From: a bacterium
Lineage (GTDB): Bacteria; Gemmatimonadota; Glassbacteria; GWA2-58-10
Length of the DNA stretch: 17,613 nucleotides
Assembly: GCA_021372515.1 (NCBI GenBank)
Contig: JAJFUG010000144.1
Location: forward strand, 1 to 17,613
Reading direction: 5' to 3'
A program made the translations under genes and the position numbers. A model generated the notes under the pieces. It worked only from the letters and a program-made list of their open reading frames with translations. It had not been told where the DNA came from and ran no database searches. Shown here one piece after another: positions 7,438 to 14,776 of this stretch. Every line of letters starts with the position of its first letter. Within the stretch, counting starts at the first letter, position 1.

Positions 7438-8714
7438 GCAACGACGATGCCGAGACCGCAAGAGCGGTCGATGATTCCTCCCGTCGAAGGGTGCTGGACG
7501 CCCTGGCGCACCGCGAGCCGGACCGCGTGCCGGTCGATTTTTCCGGCCATCGCTCCTCCGGGATCAGCGCCATCGCCTACGCCCGTCTGCGCGATTACCT
7601 GGGCCTGCCCAAGCGTCCGGTGCGGGTCTACGACCCGGTCCAGCAACTGGCCGTGGTCGACCCGGAGGTGCTCGATATGTTCGGGATTGACACTATCGAG
7701 CTGGGGCGCGCTTTCGCCAATTCCGATGCGGACTGGGCCGACTGGGTGCTGCCGGACGGCACTCCCTGCCAGATGCCGGTCTGGGCCCTGCCCGAGCGCG
7801 CGGACGCGGGCGGCTGGGTTTTCAAGGCGGCGGATGGGTTGCCGATTGCCGCCATGCCCGACGGGGCGCTCTATTTCGAGCAGACCCGTTTTCCGCTGCA
7901 GGAATCGTTCGGTTGCCCGGAGCGAGGGGAGATCGAGGCCGCGTTCGGCCATTGCATGTGGACCGCGGTGGCCTCGCCGCCGGGGCCGCTGGCCGCGGGG
8001 CCGAAAGGAGAACTGGCCCTGGCCGGGGGCGCGGCCTGCCTGCGGCAGCGCAGCGGCCGGGCGATAGTGGGCCTTTTCGGCGGGAACCTGCTGGAGATCG
8101 GCCAGTTCTTCTTCCGCCACGACAACTTTTACATGCTCCTGGCGGCCGAGCCGGCCGAGGCGCACAAGTTCCTCGACCGTCTGCTCGAAATCCACCTGGC
8201 CGCCCTGAAGCGGTTCCTGGGGGCCATGGGCGGGAACATCGACCTTATCCTGTTCGGGGATGACCTGGGCATGCAGACCGGCCCTCAGATGTCGCCCGCG
8301 ATGTACCGCGAGTTTTTCAAGCCCCGTCACGCCGCGCTCTGGAAGCGGGCCAAGGAGCTGGCGCAGGTAAAGGTGCTGCTGCACAGTTGCGGCGGAATCC
8401 GCCCGCTGCTGCCGGACCTGATCGAGGCCGGGCTGGATGCCGTGAACCCGGTGCAGATAAGCTGCGAGGGTATGGATGCGGCGGGACTCAAACGCGATTT
8501 CGGCCGGGATATCACCCTCTGGGGCGGCGGCTGCGACACCCGCGAGGTGCTGCCCGGCGGCACTCCGCAGCAGGTGCGCGACCACGTGCGCCGTCAGGTG
8601 GATATCCTCGCCCCGGGCGGCGGGTTTGTCTTCCAGCAGGTGCACAACATCCTGGCGGATGTCCCACCGGCCAATATAGTCGCCATGTTCGAGGCCCTGG
8701 CCGAGCTGCGCTGA
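7434..8714 (+). CDS. URO-D/MtaA-like superfamily protein
   Basis: A 426-residue cytoplasmic protein of the uroporphyrinogen-decarboxylase-like superfamily, which includes HemE and the zinc-dependent, corrinoid-linked methyltransferases (MtaA, CmuA). The start is the ATG at 7434 overlapping the glycosidase stop; the frame stays open upstream only as a shadow of that gene. GGAGG at 7416-7420 is rather far (13 bases). The N-terminus RRRVLDALAHREPDRVPVDF is the standard opening of URO-D-like non-HemE proteins. LLHSCGGI carries a His317-x-Cys319 pair like the zinc ligands of MtaA/CmuA, and Cys367 in WGGGCDTREV could be a third ligand. The C-terminus FQQVHNILADVPPANIVAMFEAL is also typical. No heme genes are nearby, so true HemE activity is unlikely. 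The linkage to a secreted glycosidase suggests a role in carbohydrate use, but the reaction is unknown. Confidence 0.85.
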   Translation: MSNDDAETARAVDDSSRRRVLDALAHREPDRVPVDFSGHRSSGISAIAYARLRDYLGLPKRPVRVYDPVQQLAVVDPEVLDMFGIDTIELGRAFANSDADWADWVLPDGTPCQMPVWALPERADAGGWVFKAADGLPIAAMPDGALYFEQTRFPLQESFGCPERGEIEAAFGHCMWTAVASPPGPLAAGPKGELALAGGAACLRQRSGRAIVGLFGGNLLEIGQFFFRHDNFYMLLAAEPAEAHKFLDRLLEIHLAALKRFLGAMGGNIDLILFGDDLGMQTGPQMSPAMYREFFKPRHAALWKRAKELAQVKVLLHSCGGIRPLLPDLIEAGLDAVNPVQISCEGMDAAGLKRDFGRDITLWGGGCDTREVLPGGTPQQVRDHVRRQVDILAPGGGFVFQQVHNILADVPPANIVAMFEALAELR

Positions 8715-8850
8715 GCGCCGATGGAGAGTTAAACGATTGAAATCCAAGCCTTAAATGGTTAAATTTGAATTCCGGCAGATATAATTTTTCTCCGCTGCGG
8801 CCGGAGGCGGACTTGATTTCAGAATTGAGAGCGGTCCGGAGGACAGCGCA
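8715..8850 (+). promoter_or_regulatory. nadA upstream region with a perfect -10 box
   Basis: This AT-rich island in GC-rich DNA contains TATAAT at 8780-8785, about 65 bp before the nadA start. A convincing -35 is missing; GTTAAA (8758-8763) at 16 bases is the best match. GGAGG at 8838-8842 is the nadA ribosome site, eight bases from ATG. No hairpin terminator for the preceding gene was seen. Confidence 0.45.
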
Positions 8851-9918
8851 ATGATACAGGTGAGCGAGACAGAGATAAAAAAAGAACTCTACGCCCGGGG
8901 CGACCCGAGCCTGACCCCGCTGGACATCGAGGCCAAGGCCCCGCTGGTGGCCGAGATTCTGCGGCTCAAGGCCAAGCACGGCGTGGTGGTGCTGGGCCAC
9001 AACTATATGGAGCCGCTGGTGTTCAACCTCTCCAGCCGCGCCGAGCAGGGGGATTCACTGGGCCTGAGCCGTTACGCCGCAGCCACGGATGCCCGGTACA
9101 TTATTTTCAACGGGGTGCGGTTCATGGCCGAGACGGCCAAGGTGCTGAGCCCCGACAAGTGCGTGCTGGCCGCGGACAAGACCGCCGGCTGCACCCTGGC
9201 CGATGATTTCGACCCCTCCGAGATCGACCGTCTGCGCGAGCTTCACCCCGGCGCCCCGGTGATGATATATGTCAACAGCTACGCCGCGGCCAAGGCCAAG
9301 TGCGACATCTGTTGCACCAGCGCCAACAGCGAGCACATCGCCCGCGCCCTGCCGGGGGATAAGGTGATTTTCGTGCCGGATATCCTGTTCGCCTCCAACC
9401 TGGCCCAGGACCTGAAGGGCGTGAAAGAGGTGATCTATCCCGGTCAGGCCAGCGGCACGCGCGGGGCGGTCTGCGAGGTGCACGAGAAGTTCAGCCGGGA
9501 GGACCTGCTGGCTGTGCGCAGCCAGTTCGAGATGCCCAAGGGGCACCCCTCAAGGCGGGTCTACGCCCACTGGGAGTGCCGTCCCGAAGTCCTGCGCGAG
9601 GCCGATTTCTACGGCAGCACGACCCAGATCGCCCGCGACATCGCGGCGCGGGTCAAGGACGGTACTCTGGAGCGGGCGTTCGTGGCCAGCGAGTGCGAGC
9701 TGACCAGCAACCTGGCCGCCGAGTTCCCCACGGTGCGGTTCTGGACCGCCTGCTCGGTGCGTTGCCGGTTCATGGCCAAGATCACCCTGGAGGGCGTGCT
9801 GCGCGTGCTGCGGGCCATCGACTCCGGCGGGGCCTTAAGCGAGTTCGAGGTAAGCCTCGACCCGGCGGTGATCGAGGCGGCGCGCCTGCCTATCCAGCGC
9901 ATGCTGCAGTACGGGTGA
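8851..9918 (+). CDS. nadA: Quinolinate synthase NadA
   Basis: A 355-residue [4Fe-4S] enzyme that condenses iminoaspartate with dihydroxyacetone phosphate to quinolinate in de novo NAD synthesis, in the cytosol. It follows the three-fold repeated NadA fold. VVLGHNYMEPLVFN and GDSLGLSRYA form the first substrate region; FNGVRFMAETAKVLSP and KTAGCTLADDF follow. The likely cluster ligands are Cys114 (AGCTLAD), Cys208 (GAVCEVHEKF) and Cys305 (RCRFMAKITLE), matching the spacing of the three cysteines known in E. coli NadA. FYGSTTQI is conserved near residue 255. The usual HPEC motif reads HWEC (residues 240-243), and an extra Cys301 is present. The start has GGAGG eight bases upstream. Neither nadB nor nadC is adjacent, and the gene sits alone between its own promoter-like region and an intrinsic terminator. 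Confidence 0.95.
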   Translation: MIQVSETEIKKELYARGDPSLTPLDIEAKAPLVAEILRLKAKHGVVVLGHNYMEPLVFNLSSRAEQGDSLGLSRYAAATDARYIIFNGVRFMAETAKVLSPDKCVLAADKTAGCTLADDFDPSEIDRLRELHPGAPVMIYVNSYAAAKAKCDICCTSANSEHIARALPGDKVIFVPDILFASNLAQDLKGVKEVIYPGQASGTRGAVCEVHEKFSREDLLAVRSQFEMPKGHPSRRVYAHWECRPEVLREADFYGSTTQIARDIAARVKDGTLERAFVASECELTSNLAAEFPTVRFWTACSVRCRFMAKITLEGVLRVLRAIDSGGALSEFEVSLDPAVIEAARLPIQRMLQYG

Positions 9919-9946
9919 GAGTTACGTCACGTGTGGAAGGCAATCC

Positions 9947-9979
9947 AAGGCCGGCCGCTTGAGCCGGCCTTTTTGTTTT
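9947..9979 (+). terminator. Intrinsic terminator after nadA
   Basis: The arms AAGGCCGGC (9947-9955) and GCCGGCCTT (9963-9971) form a 9-bp GC-rich stem with a 7-base loop, followed by TTTGTTTT (9972-9979). It lies 28 bp after the nadA stop, so nadA is transcribed separately from the dGTPase-like gene. Confidence 0.9.
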
Positions 9980-10032
9980 CTGACAGTCCAGGCCTTTCGT
10001 GTTATGGAACGGTGCGCCGTGCCCGACTCTGC

Positions 10033-10058
10033 GGGCGAGATATATCTCGCCCCTACGA
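10033..10058 (-). repeat. Palindromic repeat with CGTAGGGGC flank, copy 1
   Basis: GGGCGAGATATATCTCGCCC (10033-10052) is a perfect 20-bp palindrome followed by CCTACGA, the reverse complement of the TCGTAGG flank seen in the other copies. It faces copy 2 across about 35 bp. Confidence 0.8.
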
Positions 10059-10093
10059 AAATGCCTGACCATCCCGCCCAAACCAACGGCTGT

Positions 10094-10118
10094 CGTAGGG
10101 GCGACATATATGTCGCCC
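10094..10118 (+). repeat. Palindromic repeat with CGTAGGGGC flank, copy 2
   Basis: The flank CGTAG precedes GGGCGACATATATGTCGCCC (10099-10118), a perfect palindrome. Compared with copy 1 it differs at symmetric positions (GAG/CTC against GAC/GTC), so pairing is kept. Confidence 0.8.
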
Positions 10119-10208
10119 GTGGTTTGTGTTAAATTCCCCTCGCTTCCCCCTTTTCCACAGGAGAAGGAAAAGGCCCTCACCCTGGCGGCAGCCCGGAAAT
10201 TTTCACAC

Positions 10209-10258
10209 GCTCTCTCCCGCCTTGTCCGTTCCGGAGCGGGCTTGTATTTTGAGAGAGC
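10209..10258 (+). promoter_or_regulatory. Structured leader and weak promoter upstream of the dGTPase-like gene
   Basis: Outer arms GCTCTCTC (10209-10216) and GAGAGAGC (10251-10258), middle arms CCCGC (10216-10220) and GCGGG (10236-10240), and inner arms TCCG (10225-10228) and CGGA (10232-10235) nest within one another, with a 10-base bulge. The strand also contains TTGTCC (10222-10227), a 17-base spacer and TATTTT (10245-10250), which could be a weak promoter. The two readings may exclude each other. Confidence 0.3.
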
Positions 10259-10295
10259 AAGGCATATCAACCCAAATACTCCAGCCAGGCCCTGC

Positions 10296-11468
10296 ATGAC
10301 CGAAAAGGAAAAATCCGCCGACAGCCTGAAAGAGCTGGGCCGCGCCCTCCAGGCCGAGGAGGACGCCCGCCTGTCGAGCTTCGCCACGCCGCACGCCGCC
10401 GCCACGCGCAAGCGTCCCATCGAGGACAGCGATTTCCGCAGCGCGTTCGCCCGCGACCGCGACCGTATCCTCTATTCCGGCGGGTTCCGGCGCTACGTGG
10501 GCAAGACCCAGGTGGTCTATTTCGCCTCCCAGTTCGATGAGCATATCACCAACCGGGCGATCCACACCCTGCAGGTGTCTCAGATCGGACGCACCCTGGG
10601 GAGGCTTCTGCGCCTGAACCCGGACCTGATCGAGGCGATCTCCCTGGGACACGACCTGGGACACCCGCCGTTCGGGCACGATGGCGAACAGTTCATGGAC
10701 GAGCTGTGCCACGAGTTCGGGCTGGGGCATTTCCAGCACAACGTGCACGGCCTCTATTACGTGGAACACGTGGCCAACGGCAACCGCGGGCTGAACCTGA
10801 CGCTTCAGGTGCGCGACGGGATGCTGCACCATGACGGGGAGTCGCTGCACGTGGGCCTGGCCCCGCAGCGCGGGCGGGATGAGGCCGGCCTGGAGGAGTA
10901 CGTGCGCCTGGCCGCCGAGGGTGAGTGCCCGCACCGTGCCCCCACCACCCTGGAGGGCTGCCTGGTGCGCCTGTGCGACACGGTCAGCTACCTGGGGCAG
11001 GACGTGGAGGACGCGATCCGTTTGCGTCTGGTGCTCCGCGAGGAACTGCCCGCCGGGGTGCGCTCCGTGCTCGGGGCCTCCAACCGCGACATCATCAACT
11101 CGTTCCTGTCGGACATCGCCCTCCAGAGCCAGGAGCGGGACGAGATCCGCATGAGCGGGCCGGTGGCCGCCGCCTGCCGCGAGCTGCGGCAGTTCAATTA
11201 CGGACGAATCTACAGCCACCCCGAGATACGGCGCGAGAAACAGCGTATCCGCGGCGCGTTCCGCAGCCTGTTCGAGCATTTCCTGCGCGAGGTAGAGCGG
11301 GACAGCCGCGAGTCGATAATCTTCCCCCACTACCTGAACAACCGCTCGGAGGAATACCTGTCCACCACCTCCCCGGCGGCCAAGGTGCGCGACTACCTGG
11401 CCACCATGACCGACCGCTATTTCACCCACGTTTTTTCCACTCTCTTCGTCCCGCGCATGCCGTTCTGA
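10296..11468 (+). CDS. dgt: dGTPase-family HD-domain dNTP triphosphohydrolase
   Basis: A 390-residue cytosolic metal-dependent phosphohydrolase predicted to cleave dGTP or other dNTPs to the nucleoside plus triphosphate, controlling nucleotide pools. The metal ligands of the HD fold are visible: His90 (NRAIHTLQV), His119-Asp120 (SLGHDLGHPPFGHDGE) and Asp228 (LCDTVSYLGQDVEDAIR). RDRDRILYSGGFRRYVGKTQV near residue 60 and GNRGLNLTLQVRDGMLHHDGE near 170 are family signatures. The start at 10296 (MTEKEK) is chosen because the region upstream is repeat and leader DNA, although the ribosome site is weak (CAGG only). A TTG further upstream is a possible alternative. The length fits the shorter members of the family rather than E. 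coli Dgt (505 residues). Substrate preference cannot be read. It appears to be a single-gene unit. Confidence 0.9.
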   Translation: MTEKEKSADSLKELGRALQAEEDARLSSFATPHAAATRKRPIEDSDFRSAFARDRDRILYSGGFRRYVGKTQVVYFASQFDEHITNRAIHTLQVSQIGRTLGRLLRLNPDLIEAISLGHDLGHPPFGHDGEQFMDELCHEFGLGHFQHNVHGLYYVEHVANGNRGLNLTLQVRDGMLHHDGESLHVGLAPQRGRDEAGLEEYVRLAAEGECPHRAPTTLEGCLVRLCDTVSYLGQDVEDAIRLRLVLREELPAGVRSVLGASNRDIINSFLSDIALQSQERDEIRMSGPVAAACRELRQFNYGRIYSHPEIRREKQRIRGAFRSLFEHFLREVERDSRESIIFPHYLNNRSEEYLSTTSPAAKVRDYLATMTDRYFTHVFSTLFVPRMPF

Positions 11469-11504
11469 CATTGACGTGCAATGCTGCCGGCGCGGACAAC
11501 AGAG

Positions 11505-11532
11505 TTGACAATCGCCTTGCCGGTTCGATACT
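11505..11532 (+). promoter_or_regulatory. Probable sigma70-type promoter for the DUF4139 operon
   Basis: A perfect -35 hexamer TTGACA (11505-11510), 16-base spacer, and GATACT (11527-11532, four of six consensus bases), about 100 bp before the start at 11629. The following 60 bases are AT-rich, then GC-rich with a hairpin at the ribosome site. It would drive 11629-16939. Confidence 0.5.
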
Positions 11533-11595
11533 TTTAGTGGAATAAGCAACTGTTGATTTTTCCGTTTGTATTCCGTCACCGGCGCGATTTCCTCC

Positions 11596-11619
11596 CCCCT
11601 GGAAGCGCCCTGTCAGGGG
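11596..11619 (+). promoter_or_regulatory. Hairpin overlapping the ribosome-binding site of the DUF4139 gene
   Basis: CCCCTG (11596-11601) pairs with CAGGGG (11614-11619) over a 12-base loop. The second arm covers most of the Shine-Dalgarno AGGGGAG (11615-11621), so folding would hide the start site. Confidence 0.35.
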
Positions 11620-11628
11620 AGCCGCAAG

Positions 11629-13086
11629 ATGAGCCGACACACTTCCATGAAAACCTGTTTCGCTCTGGCAACAGTTGCCCTTATCTCCGCCGCAGCGTCA
11701 CTTTGCGCCGCCGGGCAGTCCGAGACATCGGCCCAGACAGTTGGAGCGCGACGGTCCCAGAGCCTGACAATCTACCAGCGGAACATGGCTCTGGTGAACG
11801 AGGAGCGCGAGGTCCAGGCCCGTAAAGGGTCTTTCGGGCTGCTCTGGCCCGGGGTCTCGAACCAGATCATCGCCGGCTCCGTGCGCGCCGCAGCCGGCGA
11901 GGGCCTGCACCTTCTGGAGCAGAACTACCAGGGACAGAACCTGGACGTGCAGAGCCTGCTGGAAAGCTACCTGGGACGCGAGATCACCCTGGAGCGCCTG
12001 GACAAGCGCACCGGCACTGTCGAATCGCGCAACGGCGTGCTTCTGAGCCTCAACGGCGGACGGATTGTCAAGTTCGGCGAGCGGGTGGAGATCGACCCGG
12101 AGGGTTCGGTGGTGCTGCCCGGAGTGCCGGATGACCTGACAGCGGGCCCCCGCCTTTCCTGGCTGGCCGAGGGAAAGAAAGAGGGCGCCTCGGTTCTGTC
12201 CCTGTCCTACCTGACCCGCGGCCTGGGCTGGAGTTGCGACTACGTGCTCAGTCTGGACGCCAGGGGCGAGCGCGGCGCGTTGACCGGCTGGGCCAGCCTG
12301 GACAACAACACCGGCCTGGAATTCAAGGATTGCGGCCTGACCCTGGTGGCGGGCGAGGTGAACATGCAGAGCCCGGCGGCCCCGCCGCAGCCCAAGATGA
12401 TGCGCGCGATGCTGTCCGCCGCGGGCGCGGCCCAGGAGAACGCCATGGATGAGGGGTTCGCCCCGGCCGAGGCGAGCGGGGACTACTACCGCTACGACCT
12501 GGGCCGCAAGGTGAGCCTCGGGCGGTTCGACACGCGCCAGATCGAGCTGTTGAGTGTGCCAGCGCTCACGGTCAAGACTGTCTACCGTCTGGCCGGCGAC
12601 CAGCGCTACTATTTCGGCCCCACGCCGGAGAGCCAGAAAAACCTGCGCCCCCAGCTGTTCCTGGAATGGACCAACGGCGGCTCCAACTACGCCGGCCAGC
12701 CGCTGCCCGCGGGCATGGTGCGGGTCTACCGCGATTCCGGGACGGGTGGCGCGATATTCATGGGCGAGGACCGTATAGTCGCCACACCGCGCGAGGAGAA
12801 AGTCTCGATCAGCGCGGGCTATGCTTTCGACATCACCGCCCAGCGCCGTCAGATCGAGTTCCGCCGCCTCTCCGACCGTCTGCGCCAGGTTACGGTCGAG
12901 GTGCGGCTGGCCAACCGCAAGGACACCGCTGTCACCGTGCAGGTGGAGGAAAGCCTGCCCGGCGACTGGAAGATTACCGAGCACTCGCACCCCTTCGAGA
13001 AACTGGATTCCGGCTCCGTGCGGTTCAGCCCGACCGTGGCCGCCGGCGCGGAGGTGGTGCTGACCTATACGGCGCAACTGCTTTGA
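11629..13086 (+). CDS. Secreted DUF4139 domain-containing protein
   Basis: A 485-residue exported protein of unknown role with a DUF4139-type body. The start at 11629 is chosen from the strong site AGGGGAG (11615-11621) seven bases upstream; ATG 11647 is an alternative that would shorten the signal peptide. The signal peptide reads MKTCFALATVALISAAASLCAA. The mature part begins with the typical LTIYQRNMALVNEEREV strand. ESYLGREITLERLD introduces a small beta domain (about 105-160), followed by the family core LSYLTRGLGWSCDYVLSLD and LTGWASLDNNTGLEFKDCGL near residues 190-245. The C-terminal half is beta-rich and ends with KDTAVTVQVEESLPGDWKI, then VVLTYTAQLL. No catalytic motif is known for the family. 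It opens a four-gene run and lies 49 bp before the DUF885-like gene. Its envelope location contrasts with its apparently cytosolic neighbours. Confidence 0.85.
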   Translation: MSRHTSMKTCFALATVALISAAASLCAAGQSETSAQTVGARRSQSLTIYQRNMALVNEEREVQARKGSFGLLWPGVSNQIIAGSVRAAAGEGLHLLEQNYQGQNLDVQSLLESYLGREITLERLDKRTGTVESRNGVLLSLNGGRIVKFGERVEIDPEGSVVLPGVPDDLTAGPRLSWLAEGKKEGASVLSLSYLTRGLGWSCDYVLSLDARGERGALTGWASLDNNTGLEFKDCGLTLVAGEVNMQSPAAPPQPKMMRAMLSAAGAAQENAMDEGFAPAEASGDYYRYDLGRKVSLGRFDTRQIELLSVPALTVKTVYRLAGDQRYYFGPTPESQKNLRPQLFLEWTNGGSNYAGQPLPAGMVRVYRDSGTGGAIFMGEDRIVATPREEKVSISAGYAFDITAQRRQIEFRRLSDRLRQVTVEVRLANRKDTAVTVQVEESLPGDWKITEHSHPFEKLDSGSVRFSPTVAAGAEVVLTYTAQLL

Positions 13087-13135
13087 GCGTGCAGACCGCG
13101 CACCGAACCGATCAATCCGGCCCAAGGAAGGATTC

Positions 13136-14776
13136 ATGACCCAGTCACCGGACCAGCTGGTCGATGAGATTCTGGAATTCATCTGGCAGGAGAACCCGGT
13201 GGAGGCCACTATGGCCGGAATCCACCGCTACGATGACCGCCTGGAAAGGTGTGACCAGGTGTCGCGCCGGAACAAGCTGCGGCGCAAGAAAGAGTACGTG
13301 ACTGGGATCGAGGTCCTGCAGAAAGAGGGCCGCTCGAACGATGAGCTGGACCTTCTGTGCTGCGCCCTGCGGGTGGGGATCGGCACCGAGGAGCGTCTCC
13401 ACACCCTGGACCGCGACCCGGGCATTTACCCGCGCCTCATCATCTACGGCATCTACCAGCTCATCGCCCGCAGCGGCGAGCCCTACCACTACCGGGCCCT
13501 GCGCGCCATCGAGCGCATGCGCGAGGTGCCGCGGCTTCTTTCGGAGGGACGGCTGAACCTCACCTACGGCGAGGGCGCTCCCCGGCTCTGGAACCAGGCT
13601 GCGATCGATTTCATGCACGCCGGGCGGCAGTACCTCGACCGGATCACCGGCATGCTGGCCGCCGAGGTGCCGGAGCTGAGCGAGGTGCTGCGCAAGTACG
13701 CCGAGGAGGCCCTGGCCGCTTTTGACAGCTACCTGGAGTTCCTGCAGGATGAGATCGCGCCCTCGGCGGATGGCAGTTTCGGAGTGGGCGAGGAGATGCT
13801 CGGGTTCCTGATCCGCTACGAGCACAAGCTGGAGGACTCGGTCGAATCTCTGCGCGACCTGGCCCACAAGGAGGTCGAGGCGGCCCAGGCCCAACTGGAG
13901 ACAGCCGCCGCCGCGATGGACGGTTCCTCCAACTGGCGCCGCTGCCTGCGCCGGATCGATGAGGCCGCGGCCCCGTCCGACCTGCGCGCCTGGTGGGAGG
14001 GGATAATCGGCGAGGTCTGGCAGGCGGTTTCCGCCTCCGGGCTGGTCAGCCTGCCCCCGGCCGAGGGCCTGAGCGTGGTCGAGACCCCGCCGTTCGAGCG
14101 ACCCACCATCCCGGTGGCGGGTTATGTCCCGGCCGCGCCGCTGGAGGATAACAGCCACGCCTTTTTCTGTGTCACCCCAGCGGAGAGCGGCGAGAGCGGC
14201 GACCCGGCGCAGACAGTCAACTGGCATTCCCGTCCCCGCGCCCTGCTCTACGCCCTGCGCGAGCTTTACCCCGGCCGTCACACCCTGCTCACCCTGCGCC
14301 GCCAGGCCAACCCGCGCCTGGCCTACCTGACCTGCCATAACCTGCTGGAGGATGGCTGGTGCAGCTACGCGGTGAACCTGGTGCTCTCGGCCAGCCTGCT
14401 GAACGAGCCGGAGCTGCTGCTCCTGGCGGCCCATGAGAAGCTGGTCGCCGCCTGGCGCATGCTCACCGACCTGGAGCTGCACAGCGCCGAGCTGAACGAG
14501 GACCTGGCTGTCGAGAACCTGGTCATGCAGACCGGCCTGTCGCAGGAGGAGGCGGCTTTCGAGGTGCGCCGCCTGGCGATCAACCCGGCCTCCTCGTTCG
14601 GGGCCGTAGTGGGAAGGATACAGATAGAGAACCTGCGGCGCGAGCTGTCCGCCGGCGTGAGCGGCGGCCCCCCGCTGCTGCAATTCCACGATGACCTTCT
14701 GCGCCTGAGCGCCCTGCCGATCAGCCGCGTCGCGGCCCGGATCGCCGGAGGGCGCCCTCGGAAAGGGAGCCGCTGA
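13136..14776 (+). CDS. DUF885-like protein with a degenerate metallopeptidase site
   Basis: A 546-residue, mostly helical protein with the length and layout of DUF885 proteins, a gluzincin-like metallopeptidase family. The N-terminus has the family's 'tail of enzyme' pattern, EFIWQENPVEATMAGIHRYDDRL. In active members the zinc site is HE-x-x-PGH, with a Glu in GWalYaE. Here the first motif reads RELYPGRH (375-382), with Arg375 and Arg381 replacing both His, and the second reads GWCSYAV (407-413), with Val413 replacing Glu. It is therefore probably not a peptidase. No signal peptide is present, whereas many DUF885 proteins are exported. AAGGAAGG (13124-13131) precedes the start. The stop overlaps the next ATG by one base (TGATG). 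The frame is intact, with the same strong G/C third-position bias as its neighbours, so it is a maintained gene. It may bind peptides or act as a scaffold. Confidence 0.72.
   Translation: MTQSPDQLVDEILEFIWQENPVEATMAGIHRYDDRLERCDQVSRRNKLRRKKEYVTGIEVLQKEGRSNDELDLLCCALRVGIGTEERLHTLDRDPGIYPRLIIYGIYQLIARSGEPYHYRALRAIERMREVPRLLSEGRLNLTYGEGAPRLWNQAAIDFMHAGRQYLDRITGMLAAEVPELSEVLRKYAEEALAAFDSYLEFLQDEIAPSADGSFGVGEEMLGFLIRYEHKLEDSVESLRDLAHKEVEAAQAQLETAAAAMDGSSNWRRCLRRIDEAAAPSDLRAWWEGIIGEVWQAVSASGLVSLPPAEGLSVVETPPFERPTIPVAGYVPAAPLEDNSHAFFCVTPAESGESGDPAQTVNWHSRPRALLYALRELYPGRHTLLTLRRQANPRLAYLTCHNLLEDGWCSYAVNLVLSASLLNEPELLLLAAHEKLVAAWRMLTDLELHSAELNEDLAVENLVMQTGLSQEEAAFEVRRLAINPASSFGAVVGRIQIENLRRELSAGVSGGPPLLQFHDDLLRLSALPISRVAARIAGGRPRKGSR

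Larger units (their letters stand above)
9980..10295. other. Intergenic region: paired palindromic repeats and structured leader
   Basis: No gene is supported here. The region holds an inverted pair of palindromic repeats (10033-10058 and 10094-10118), then a long stretch before the dGTPase-like gene with nested inverted repeats (10209-10258) and a possible promoter. Confidence 0.6.

Noticed and set aside
5344-7461. 705-residue open frame on the minus strand across the glycosidase gene
   Set aside because: It is antisense to a gene with clear domain signatures. GC-rich third positions keep the opposite frame free of stops, and the translation is low-complexity (rich in Q, H, R, G) with no recognisable domain.
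9999-10295. N-terminal extension of the dGTPase-like protein to an ATG at 9999
   Set aside because: The extension translates the palindromic repeats and leader DNA and has no family similarity; 10296 fits the family start better.
10203-13209. Minus-strand frames opposite the dGTPase-like and DUF4139 genes (10203-11579 and 11698-13209)
   Set aside because: Antisense shadows with compositionally biased translations and no motifs.
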